Assembly (NCBI GenBank): GCA_007570785.1
Contig: ML660201.1
Coordinates: 50,049,628-50,113,627 of the forward strand
Direction of reading: 5' to 3'
Origin: Antilocapra americana
Lineage: Eukaryota > Chordata > Mammalia > Artiodactyla > Antilocapridae
Length of the DNA stretch: 64,000 bases
The notes below the pieces were generated by a model. It was not told the origin of the DNA. It was given only the letters and a program-made list of their open reading frames with translations, and ran no database searches. The translations under genes and the position numbers were made by a program. Below are positions 1 through 11,140 of the stretch, piece after piece (the stretch's first letter is position 1; the number at the start of each line of letters is the position of its first letter).

Positions 1-157
1 CAAAATGCTATTATTGCATACTTAGTAAACTAATATAGTTTACATTTAACTTTTACGTGCACTGGGACTTAAAAATTCACGTGACTCCTTTTTTGGTGTT
101 ATTTGCTTTATTGTGGTGGTCTGGAACGAAACCCACACTATCTCTGTGGTATGCCTG
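1..157 (+). mobile_element. Tigger1-like DNA transposon, terminal fragment
   Basis: The sequence resembles the end of a pogo-family Tigger1 element read toward its terminal inverted repeat. The recognisable parts are the 'GCTTTATTGTGGTGGTCTGG' stretch near 107-123 and the terminal 'GGTATGCCTG' at 148-157, the complement of the CAGGCATACC tip. It has many substitutions and no transposase is present, so it is a fossil. The element continues beyond the left edge. Family assignment is from memory of the consensus and was not aligned. Confidence 0.7.
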
Positions 158-231
158 GAGCATTATCCAGGACAGATCTTATGTTAGGCCACAAAACAGT
201 CTTAATAAATTTAAGATGACTGAATCCAGAG
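158..231 (+). mobile_element. L1 ORF2 fragment, left piece of a split L1
   Basis: The text 'TTAGGCCACAAAACAGTCTTAATAAATTTAAGATGACTGAA' region (185-226) matches the L1 ORF2 segment that normally runs directly into 'AAGCATCTTTTCTGACCAC'. That continuation is found at about 4753 instead. The L1 was therefore split by the BovB complex between them. Confidence 0.65.
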
Positions 232-3200
232 TCTCCCGTGGAGGTGTGGGTTGATAGTGGCCTGCCGTGGGGTCAAGGGCACTGAATACAACAGTGCTGG
301 CGTTAAGTCCTTTTGAAGGAGGTGGCCATTATCACCATTGTTTGCCACCACAGTTTGGCCCCAGTCCAAACAACAAGGAGGGAACACAGCCCTGCTCATC
401 AACAGAGAATTGGATTAAAGCTATACTGAGCACAGCCCCACCCATCAGAACTAGACCCAGATCCCCCAGAGCCAGTCTGTCCCTTCAGGAAGCTTCCACA
501 AGCCTACCCTTATCCATTAGAAGGGAGACAGTGAAAACCACAATCACAGAAAACTAAGCAAACTGATCACAAGGATGACAGCCTTGTCTAACTCAATGAA
601 ACTTGAGCCATGCCATGTAGGGCTGCCCAAAACGGACAGGTCATGATGGAGTTCTGACAAAAGGTGGTAGACTGGAGAAAGGAATGGCAAACCACTTCAG
701 TAGTCTTGCCTTGAGGACTCCATGAATAGAACAAAAGGCAAAAAGATTTGACACTGAAAAACAAACTTGCCAGGTCAGTGGGTGCCCAATATGCTACTTG
801 AGAAGAGTGGAGAAACAGGTCCAGAAAGAATGGAGAGACAGAGTCAAAGCAAAAACCACACCCAGTTGTGGATGTGACTGGTGATGGAAGCAAAGCCCAC
901 TGCTGTAAAGAGCAATATTGCACTGGAACCTGGAATATTAGGTCCACGAATCAAGGCAAACTGGAAGTGGTCAAACAGGAGCTGGGAAGAGTGACCACTG
1001 ACATTCTAGGGATCAGTGCACTGAGATGGACTGGAAGGGGCGAATGTAACTCAGATGACCAGTATACCTACTACTGTGGGCAAGGATCCCCTAGAAGAAA
1101 TGGAGGAGTCCTCACAGTCAACGGAAGAGTCTGAAATGCAGTTCTTGGGTGCAATCTCAGAAACGACAGAATGATCTCTGTTCGTTTTCAAGGCAAACCT
1201 TTCAGTATCACAATAATCCAAGTCTATGCTCCAATCACTAATGCTTGAAGTTGAACGGTTCTATGATAACCTACAAGACCTTCTAGAACTGACACTAAAA
1301 AAAGATGTCCTTTTCATCACAAGGGACTGGAATGCAAAAGCAGGAAGTCAAGAGATACCTGGAGTAACAGGCATACTTGGCCTTGGAGTATAGAATGAAG
1401 CAGGGCAAAGGCTAATAAGAGTTCTGCCAAGAAAACACACTGTTAATAGCAAACACTGTCTTTCAAAAACACAAGAGAAGACTCTACACATGGACATCAC
1501 CAGATGGTCAATATCAAAATCAGACTGATTATATTCTTTGCAGCCAAAGTTGGAGAAGCTCTATATAGTCAGCAAAAACAAGACCAAGAGCTGAATGTGG
1601 CTCAGATCATGAACTATTAATTGCACAATTCAGGCTTAACTTCAAGAAAGTTAAGCTAGACCATTCAGATATGACCTAAATTAAATAAATCCCATATGAT
1701 TATACAGTGGAAGTGACCAACAGATTCAAGGGATTAGGTCTGACAGATAAGAGTGTCTGAAGAACTATGGATAGAGGTTCATGACATTGTACAGAAGGTG
1801 GTGATCAAAACCATCCCCAAGAAAAAGGAAAGCAAAATGGCAAAATGGCTGTCTAAGGAGGGCTTTAAAAAGCTGAGAAAAGTAGAGAAGTGAAAGGCAA
1901 AGGAGAAAAGGAAAGATATACCCATATGAATGCAGAGTTCCAAAGAACAGCATGGAGAAATAAGAAAGCCTTTCTGAGTTAACAATGCAAAGAAATAGAG
2001 AAAAACAACAGAATGGGAAAGAGTAGAGATCTCTTCAAGAGAATTCAAAATATCAAAGGAAAATTTCATGCAAAGATGGGCACAATTAAGGACAGAAATA
2101 GTATGGACCTAACAGTAGCAGAAAATATTAAAAAGAGGAAGCAACAATATACAGAAAAACTATACAAAAAAGATCTTATTGACCCTGATAACCATGATGG
2201 TGTGATCACTCACACAGAGCCAGATATTTTGGAGTGTGAAGTCAAGTGGGCCTTAGAAGCATCAGTATGAACAGACTAAGCTAGTGGAAGTGATGGAATT
2301 CCAGCTGAGCTATTTCAAATCCTAAAAGATGATGCTATGAAAGTGCTGCACTCAATATGCCAGCAAAGTTGGAAAACTCAGCAGTGGCCACAGGACTGGA
2401 AAAAGTGAGTTTTCATTCCAATCCCAAAGAAAGGCAATGCCAAAGAATGTTCAAACCACCGCACAATTGCACTCATCTCACACGTTATCAAAGTAATGCT
2501 CAAAATTCTCCAAGCCAGGCTTCAACAGTACATGAAATGAGAACTTCCAGATGTTCAAGCTGGATTTACAAAAGGCAGAGGAACCAGAGATCAAATTGCC
2601 AACATCTGCTAGATCAGACAAAGCAAGAGAAATCCAGAAAAACCTCTGCTTTATTGACTATGCCAAAGCCTTTGACTGTGTGGATCACAACAAACTGGTA
2701 AATTCTTCAAGAGATGGGAATACCAGACCACCTTACCTGCCTCCTGAGCAATCTGTGTGCAGGTCAAGAAGCAACAGTTAGAACCAGATATGGAACAATG
2801 GACTGGTTCCAAATTGGGAAAGAAGTAGGTCAAGGCTGTATATTGTCACCTGCTTATTTAACTTATATGCAGAGTACATCATGCAAAATGCTGGGCTCGA
2901 TGAAGTACAAGCTGGAATCAAGACTGCCGGGAGAAATATCAATAACCTCAGATACGTAGATGACACCACCCTTATGGCGGCAGAAAGTGAAGAACTAAAG
3001 AGCCTCTTGATGAAAGTGAAAGAGGAGAGTGAAAAAGCTGGCTTAGAACTCAAAATTCAAAAAACGAAGATCATGGCATCCTGTCCCATCATTCATGGCA
3101 AATTGATGGGGAAACAATGGAAACAGTGACAGACTATCTTTTCTTGGGCTCCAAAATCACTGCAGATGGTGACTGCAGCCATGAAATTAAAAGATGTTTG

Positions 3201-3423
3201 CTCCTTGGAAGAAAAGCTACGACAAATCCAGACAGCATATTAAGAAGTAGAGACATTACTTTGCCCAAAAAGGTCTGTCTAGTCACAGCTATGGTTTTTC
3301 CAGTAGTCATGTATGGATGTGAGAGTTGGACCATAAAGAAAACTGAGCGCTGAAAAACTGATGCTTTTGAACTGTGGTGTTGGAGAAGACTCTTGAGAGT
3401 CCCTTGGACAGCAAGGAGATCAG
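232..3423 (+). mobile_element. BovB (RTE) LINE, near complete, 5' and central part
   Basis: This is a sense BovB retrotransposon starting with the BovB 5'UTR, followed by an apurinic-type endonuclease region (about 870-1560) and a reverse transcriptase region (about 2280-3350). Broken pieces such as 'DYAKAFDCVDHNKL' (2656-2697) and the catalytic motif as YVDD rather than YADD (about 2956-2967) can be read. Stops and frameshifts scatter the product over many short frames, so it is dead. Its 3' tail continues at 4473-4745 after a nested insertion. The left flank 'ACTGAATCC' and right flank 'ACTGAAGTCC' look like an eroded target-site duplication in the host L1. Confidence 0.9.
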
Positions 3424-4472
3424 ATCAGTCAGTTCAGTTCAGTTCAGTTGCTCAGTCGTGTCTGACTCTTTGCAACCCCATGAACTGTAACACGCCAGGC
3501 CTCCCTGTCCATCACCAATTCCCAGAGTCCACACAAACCCATGTCCATTGAGTCAGTGATGCCATCCAACCATCTCATCCTGTCATCCCCTTCTTCTCCT
3601 GCCCTCAATCTTTCCCAGCATCAGGGTCTTTTCCAGTGAGCCAGTTCTTTGCATCAGGTTGCCAAAGTACTGGAGTTTCAGCTTCAACATCAGACCTTCC
3701 AATGAACACCCAGGATGATCTCTTTTAGGATGGACTGGTGGGATCTCCTTGCAGTCCAAGGAATTCTCAAGAGTGTTCTCCAACACCACAGTTCAAAAGC
3801 ATCAATTCTTCTGTGATCAGCTTTCTTTATAGTCCAACTCTCACATCCATACATGAGTACTGGAAAAACCATAGCCTTGACTAGACATACCTTTGTTGGC
3901 AAAGTAATGTCTCTGCTTTTTAATATGCTGTCTAGGTTGGTCGTAATGTTCCTTCCAAGGAGTAAGTGTCTTTTAATTTCATGGCTGCAAAATCTGCAGT
4001 GATTTTGCAGCCCAGAAAAATAAAGTCAGCAACTGTTTCCCTATCTATTTGCCATGAAGTGATGGGACCGAAGTGATGGGACCGGATGCCATGATCTTAG
4101 TTTTCTGAATGTTGAGCTTTAAACCAACGTTTTCACTCTCTTCTTTCACTTTCATCAAGATGCTCTTTAGTTCTTCTTCAGTTTCTGCCATAAGGGTGGT
4201 GTCATCTGCATATCTGAGGTTATTGATATTTCTCCCGGCAGTCTTGATTCCAGCTTGTGCTTCCTCCAGCCCAGCATTTCTCATGATGTACTCTGCATAT
4301 AAGTTAAACAAGTAGGGTGACAATATACAGCCTTGACATACTCCTTTTCCTATTTGGAACCAGTCTGTTGTTCCATGTCCAGTTCTAACTGTTGCTTCCT
4401 GACCTGCATACAGATTTCTCAAGAGGCAGGTCAGATGGTCTGGTGTTCCCATCTCTTTAAGAATTTTCCACA
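3424..4472 (-). mobile_element. BovB LINE, antisense, 5'-truncated, inserted in the preceding BovB
   Basis: The 3' end of this BovB lies at 3424 (TCAGTTCAGTTCAGTTGCTC, antisense tail) and its truncated 5' end at about 4472. Read on the minus strand it carries the RT region, including an intact FQIGKGVCQGCILSP stretch and the YADD motif (frame 4045-4452). Near-identical 9-bp flanks, GGAGATCAG at 3415-3423 and GGAAATCAG at 4473-4481, mark the insertion. Relative to the uninterrupted BovB copy at 13.7 kb, about 20 bp of the host BovB are missing at the junction. Confidence 0.85.
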
Positions 4473-4745
4473 GGAAATCAGTCCTGACTATTCATTGGAA
4501 GGACTGATGCTGAAGTTCCAATGCTTTGGCCACCTGATGCAAAGAACTGACTCACTGGAAAAGACCCTGATGCTGGGAAAGCAGGAGGAGAAGGGGATGG
4601 CACAGGATGAGATGGTTGGATGGCATCACTGACTCGATGGACATGAGTTTGAGCAAGCTCCTGGAGTTGTTGAAGGGCAGGGAAGCCTGGCATGCTGCAG
4701 CCCATGGGGTTGCAAAGAGCTGGACACTACTGAGCAACTAAACTG
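4473..4745 (+). mobile_element. BovB LINE 3' tail, continuation of the 232-3423 copy
   Basis: Sense BovB sequence resumes at 'AAATCAGTCCTGACTATTC' and runs to the BovB 3' end 'ACTGAGCAACTAAACTGAA'. It supplies exactly the part missing from the 232-3423 element, so both belong to one copy. Confidence 0.85.
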
Positions 4746-7700
4746 AAGTCCTATTAAGCATCTTTTCTCACCACAGTAATATGGAACTATAACAAGGAGG
4801 AAACTGGAAAATCCACAAATATGTGAAGAATAAACCACACGCTACTGAACAGCCAATGGGCTAACAAAGATATCAAAAGAGTGATAACAAAAACAGCGTC
4901 AGACAAATGAAACAGAAACACACATACCAAAATTTATGGAACGCATTAAAAGCAGTTTTAAGAGGGATGTTCACAGCAATAAATACCTAAAGGGGAGAAA
5001 AAAAAAATCTCAAAAAAACCCTAACTTTACACCTCAAGGTACCAGGAAAAGAATAGCAAATGAAGACCAAAATTAGTGGAAGGAAGGAAGTAACAAGAAT
5101 CAGAGTAGAAATAAATGAAGCAGAGACTAAAAAGACGATAGAAAGATAAATGAAACTAAGAGGTGGCTCTTTGAAACTATAAATAGACAAACCTTTAGCT
5201 ATACTCACCAAGAAAAAAAAAAAGAGGGCTCAAATTTCATTTGATAAATGAAAAAGGGGTAACTGACACCATAGAAATACAAAAGCTCTTCAGAGTATAC
5301 TAAGAAAAATAACATGCAAACAAATGGCAGCAGAAGTAATGGATACATTCCTAGAAACACAGAACATTGCAAGACTGAATCATGAAGAAACTCACAGTTC
5401 ATTAACTGTGAACACAGATGATAAAATCATCAACAAAATAATCAGCAAACTAAGTTCAGCAATATAATAAAGGATCACACACAGGATGAAGTGAGATTTA
5501 TTCCAGGGATTCAAGGCTGATTTAACAGCCACAAATCAATCCAGGTGTTTACACCAGATTAACAAGATGAAAGGAAAAAAAAAATCACATAATCATCTCA
5601 ATAGATGCAGAAGAAGCATTTGATAAAATTCAGCACCCATTAATGATAAAACTCTCAACAAAATGGGTATGGAAGGCATGTCCCTCAACATAATAAAGGC
5701 CATACATGACAAGCCTATAGCTAACATTATTCTCAATAGTGAAAAGCTGAAAGTTTTTCCTTTGAGATCAGGAACAAGACAAAGATGCCCATGCTTGCCA
5801 CTTTTATGCATCTAAATACTAGAAGTCCCAGCAAGAGCAATCAGACAAGAAATAAAAGGCATCCAAATTGGAAAGGAAACAGAACTGTCAGTATTTGGAA
5901 ATGATATATTATATACAGAAAATCCTCAAGATTCACCAAAAAATTGTTAGCAACAATAAAAGAATTTAGTAAAGCTGAAGGATCCAAAAATCAATATACA
6001 AAAATCTCTTACATTTCCATATACCAGCAATGAACTATCAGAAAAGAAATTGAAAACAATTCTTTCACAAGCACATCAGAAATAATAAAATACCTAGGAA
6101 CAAATTTAACCAATGAGGTGAAAGACTGGTACATTGCAAACAACGATGAGAGAAATTAAAGGCAACACAAATGAAAGACGCCTGCGTGGACGGACTGAAG
6201 GGTACTGCTGCGGTGGCCACTTGACTCAGCATCTGTGGGTCTGAGCCCAGTCCCATCAAAACCCCACTGCCAGTTTTCACAGAAACAGGACAGACGATCT
6301 TAACATCTGTATGGAATCACACAAGACCCCTTAATTCAAAACTGCAGTGATCCAAACAGTGTGCTCAGTCACTTCAGTAGTGTCCAACTCCTTGTGACCC
6401 CATGGACTGCAGCCCAGCAGGCTCCTCTGTCCATGGGATTCTCCAGGCAAGAACGCTGGAGTGGGCTGCCATTTCCTTCTCCAAAACAGTATGGTACTGG
6501 CATCGAAAACAGACAGACATTATTTATAACACTGCTACTGTCTACATTTACTTATGTACCTGTTATTTTCTATCCTTACTAAAACGTAAACCCAAAATTA
6601 ATAAATAAAACCCAACCTGACACATAAGTCAATGGAGCAGAATAGAGAGCCCAGAAATAAATCCATGCCTTTACGACAAAGGAGCCAGGACTACACAATG
6701 GGGAAAGGACAGTCTCTCCAACAGACAGGGTTGGGAAAACTTGGCGGCCACGTCAGAATGCAACTGAGCCACTGCCTTACACCATACATAAAAATTACCT
6801 CAAAATGTATTAAAGAATGTTAAGACCTGAAGCCATAAAACTCCTAGAGAAAAACTTAGGTGCTAAGCTCCTTGACATTTATTTTGTTGTTGATTTCCTG
6901 CACCTGACTCCAAAAGCAAAGGCATAAGAAATACATAAAGAAGAGGGACTATACATCAAACAAAAAGTACAGCAAGGGAAACCATCAACAAAGTGAAGAG
7001 GCAAGGTACGTACTGGGAAAAACATTCGCAAATCATGTACCTGATAAGAGGTCGGTATCCAAAATATACAAGAGCCCTCACAACCCAACAGTAAGAAGCA
7101 AATAATTCAATTCACAAATGGCAGAGGATGTGACTGTATGGTTTTCCAAAGAGGATACCATATGGTTCTTAAAAAGAAGATACACAGATGGGTCAACAAG
7201 TACATGGAAAGGTGCGCAACGTCACTAGTCGTCAGGGAAATGCAAATCAAACCACAATGGGCGAGCACATCACACCTGTCAGAGGAGACAGTATCAAACG
7301 GACAAGTGTTGGTGCGCACGCAGAGAAAAGGTAACCCCTCTGTGCGCAGCTGGTGACAATGCGAACTGGTGCAGCCACTCTGCAACACAGTAGGGAGGAT
7401 CCTCAAACAGCTAAAAATACAACTACCTAGACAGATGCAGCAGTTCCACTTCTGGCTATTTATACCAAAAAACAAAAGCCAAGGAAACCCTCCAGTACCT
7501 TGAAATGTACCTGCACCCCCCTGCATTGCACTTCAAATGCTTACATTTGAAATGTAAGCAGGCTAAGCGTCCATCAACAGATGAATGGATAAACAGGTGG
7601 GGTATGTACACACACATACAGAAGATTACTATTCAGCCATAAAACCAGAATGAAATCTTTCCATCTTCAGCAACATGGATGGACCTTGAGGGCATCATGC

Positions 7701-7875
7701 TAAGTGAATTAAAAAAGAGAAAGATGAATACTTAGTGTCACTTAAACGTGACACTAATTAAAAAAAAAAAACCCAAGCTCACAAATACAAAGAACAGACT
7801 GATGGTTTCCAGAGGTGGTGATGAGGGATTAGCAAAATGGGTAAAAGAGGTCAAAAGGCACAAACCTTCAGTTGT
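4746..7875 (+). mobile_element. L1 LINE, ORF2 and 3'UTR, right piece of a split L1
   Basis: This continues the L1 begun at 158-231, starting with 'CTATTAAGCATCTTTTCTCACC'. It runs through ORF2 reverse transcriptase and C-terminal sequence, all frames broken, to an L1 3'UTR with 'CAGACTGATGGTTTCCAGAGG' at about 7795. A Bov-tA SINE interrupts it at 6361-6481. No reading frame is long enough to be functional. Confidence 0.8.
6361..6481 (-). mobile_element. Bov-tA/BovA-type SINE inside the L1
   Basis: This is an antisense BovA body ('CCATGGACTGCAGCCCAGCA', 'CTCCAGGCAAGAACGCTGG'). The L1 text 'CCAAA(A)CAGT' occurs on both sides (about 6353-6360 and 6481-6490), the expected target-site duplication, and L1 ORF2 reads on afterwards with 'TATGGTACTGGCATC'. 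Confidence 0.85.
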
Positions 7876-9495
7876 AACAGCCTGCAGGCTCCAATGCTGG
7901 GGCAGCTCAGGGCAAACACCCAGCAGGGCAGAATACAGCCCCACCTGTCAGCAGACAGGCTGCCTAAAGGCTTCCTGAGCCCACAGCCAGCCCTGCCCAC
8001 CATGGGGACAAGACCCAGCCCCACCCACCAGTGGGTAGGAACCAGTCCCTCCCACCAAAACTCTGCAAAACTCTGTTAGACCAGCTTCTTCCCCCAGGAG
8101 CAGACAGCAGAAGCAAGAACGACCACCCTGCAGCACAGAAACCACAATTACAGAAAGTTAAACAGAATGAGACAGCAGGATGTTCCAGACAAAGAAACAT
8201 GATAAATCCCCAGAAGAACTACTAAGTGACGTAGAGATAAGCAATCTACTCCAAAAAGAATTCAGGGTAAAGATAGTCAAAATGTTTTAAGACCTAGGAA
8301 AAAGATGGAGGCACAGACTAAGAAGACACAAGAAACGTTTAACTAATAAAAAGCTGGAGAATTTAAAGAACAAAGAGCGATGAAAAATAGAATAACCGAA
8401 GTGAAAAATACACTAGCAGGACTCAGGAGAATAAGGAATGCAGAAGACTGGGTAAGTGAGCTGCAAGATGGAATGCTGGAAATCACACCTTGAAAAAGAA
8501 TAAAGAAAAAAGAATGAAAAGAAAGGAAGACCTTTGTCGTAACATTAAACACACACATTCACATTACAGGGGTCCCAGGAAGGAAAAGAGAAAAGACCTG
8601 AGAAAATATTTGAAGAGATAATAGTTGAAAACTTCCCTGATATGGGAAAGGAAATAGTCACTGAAGCGCAGGAAGCAGAATCCCAGGCAGGATAACCCAA
8701 GGGGGAAGACACTGAGACACACAGCAATCAAACTGACAAAAAGAAAATAGTAAACGCAGCAAGGGAAAAGCAACGAATAGCACGCAACGGAATTGCCACA
8801 AGGTTAGCAGCTGGTTCCTCAGCAGAGACTCTACAGGCCAGAAGGGAGCGGCACAGCGTATTGCAAGTGATGGAAGAAGAGAACCTGCCGCCAAGAACGC
8901 ACTAACCGGCAGGCTCTCATTTAGATTCGAAGGGGAAATCAAAAGCTTTACGGACGAGCAAAAGCTGAGAGAATTCAGCACCGTCAGACCACCTTTTCTC
9001 TAGGCAGGGCGAAGAAAGGTCACAACTACAAACAGGAAAATTATGAATGGAAAAGCTCAGTGGTGAAGCAAAACACACAGTAAAGGTAGGTAATCATCCA
9101 CAGAGAGATGGTATCAACATCAACAATTGTGAGGGGAGTGCAGATGCAAAATATTGGGCATGCATTTAAAGTTAGAAGACTAGCGATTTAAAACAATCTT
9201 GTTTATATGTAGACCACTATATCAACACCTCAACATAACCACCAACTGAAAATCTACAATAGATACACACTGTAAGTAAGAAAAAGGAATCCAAACACAG
9301 CACTAAAGTCAGTCATCAAATCACAAGAGAACAAAAGAGGAAGAGGAGAAAAAAAGACCTACAAAAAACAAGTCCACAACAATTAGCAAAATGGCCGTAA
9401 TAACATATGTATCGATGATTACCAGGGACATAAGCAGATTAAATGCTCCAAATGAAACACACACTGGCTGAATGGATACAGATTTTCAGTTGTGA
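7876..9495 (+). mobile_element. L1 LINE, 5'UTR to start of ORF2, degraded
   Basis: The start resembles a ruminant L1 5'UTR (C-rich text with 'CTGTCAGCAGACAGGC', 'CCTGAGCCCACAGCCAGCCC' and 'CAGCCCCACCCACCAG'). ORF1-like A-rich text follows, then an ORF2 endonuclease segment near 9440-9480 ('AGATTAAATGCTCCAAATGA', 'CTGGCTGAATGGATACAG'). It begins directly after the 3'UTR of the previous L1. All frames are interrupted. Confidence 0.65.
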
Positions 9496-9639
9496 AATAA
9501 GTATCTGATGGGGATGTGATGCACAGCTTGGTATTTTGTTAATACCTCCCTTAAAAAATAAAAAAAGTGATTAAAAAAATAGTAAGTTATTGGTAAGAGA
9601 GAGAATGAACACACCTGTCATCTCCAAGTCTGCCATCCA

Positions 9640-10010
9640 CCCCTGCCCCCCACCCCCAAGCTCAGCAACCACCAACCTGCTGTGACTAGAGTTTGCTTTT
9701 CCATACTATGGAATCCGAGTATGTACCTTATGACTGGTTTTCTTTTTCCCACTCATCACACTTATTTTAAAATTCATTTATTTTGTATCAACAGTCATTT
9801 CTTTTTGTTGCTAGGTAACATGTCTACTGCCTCACAGTTTGTTGGCCCATTCTCCTGCTGATTCACATTGGAGGTGTCTCCTAAATGTCTGGCTATTAAA
9901 GCTGCTATACACTTTGGTGTGTAAGTCTGTGTGAACCTGAAAGTCACTTTCGCCGAGTTAAATCCTTGGCTCACACATTCTCTCCTCAAGTGCTATAAGC
10001 GTGTTCTCCA
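9640..10010 (-). mobile_element. Old L1 3' fragment, antisense
   Basis: Text such as 'CAGTTTGTTGGCCCATTCTC' and 'GGCTATTAAAGCTGCTATAC' matches the antisense of an L1 ORF2 C-terminal region. It is strongly diverged and the borders are approximate. Confidence 0.55.
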
Positions 10011-10929
10011 TTTTCTCCTGCGCTGATCACTGCTGTTGAACAGTCTGATGATCATCTGTCTCCCTTGAAAGCCAAAGGCCCCTTTTGCCTGGATGCCTGA
10101 GGACTTGTTTTAAAAGCCAGCAATCTCACTATACTTGGGTTTTTGGCTTGTGATTCTGGGTTGATTTTCTTAAGTATAAGGGATACTCTCGGAGGAGGGA
10201 ACTAAGATGGCGGAGGGATACTCTCTCTGTGCAGTTTCAAAGAGAGTTTTTAAATTTTAAGGTAGTTTTTCTTTAATCGATTTTTAGTGTTTGTTCTTAT
10301 TTCTTCTGGACATTTGATCTTTGCCTGTTTTCACTTTTTGTCAAAATCTATATCTTCATCTTGGGGGCATTTCGCCTTCTTTTCACACTACCTTAAGGCA
10401 TTATCTGCTGTTTATTTGCTCTTACACTCCTTCTAAATTTAGTCTTTATTTGTAATTTGTAATTTTAAATTTCTTTCTTGAGTCTTGTCACTTCATTTTT
10501 TCTGACTTTTTCTAACTTTGATTTATACTATTTTTTATGTCTTTTATCATTTAAAAAAAAGTCTTTTTAGCTTGATTTGAGATAGATGACAACTGATTCA
10601 ATTTTTGTGGGCATGTCTTTCTTTCACTGTCTGTAAGGGTGCTACTCTACATATTCCTTCTTTTTTAAAGGAAAATTCTGTATATGATTTCACTTCAAAT
10701 ACTTTTCTGGTATTTTTATGTGACATCAGTTTACCTGATTGTGAGGTTCAGGAAAGCCTTTCTAAGATCAGAAGTCTGTTTATGTGCAGCATTAACAAAC
10801 GTGACACCTGCTTTGGGGATATCAAGGCTGTGTTCCTAGGGCCCACTTTGGTCTACATCCTTCATTCTGTGTCTCCTTCTGGCTCTGCGTCCCTCTGCTC
10901 ACGAAGGAGTGGAAGCAAGCCCACTCCCC
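10011..10929. other. AT-rich intron DNA without an assignable gene
   Basis: This stretch contains T-rich sequence and a short L1-5'UTR-like phrase 'AACTAAGATGGCGGAGG' near 10200. A 117-codon open frame at 10605-10958 has no recognisable domain and lacks conserved gene context. It is probably an old LINE relic. I see no gene here. Confidence 0.5.
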
Positions 10930-11140
10930 CAGTCAGTTCTCCAAAGATATACAAATAAATGGCCAGTAAGCATGTGAAAAGATGCCCAACATCGTTAGTC
11001 ACTGGAAAAACGCAAATCAAATCCGCAAGGAGGTACTACTTTACACCCACTGGGATGCCATCATCAAAAAGAAAAGGAATGTTGGCAAGGATGTGGAGAA
11101 ACTGAAACCCTCATACACTGCTAGAAGGAATGTAAAATGG
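10930..11140 (+). mobile_element. L1 3' region, left piece split by BovB
   Basis: The sequence contains L1 ORF2 C-terminal text ('AAAAGATGCCCAACATCGTTAG', 'AAGGATGTGGAGAAACTGAAACC' region) and stops at 'AATGGTGCAG'. The matching L1 continuation ('TACTTCAAAAAATTAAACAG') is found after the BovB at about 14040. Confidence 0.75.

Noticed and set aside
7107..7526. 139-codon minus-strand frame
   Set aside because: It lies antisense in the L1 ORF2 3' region and is a by-chance frame in a repeat.
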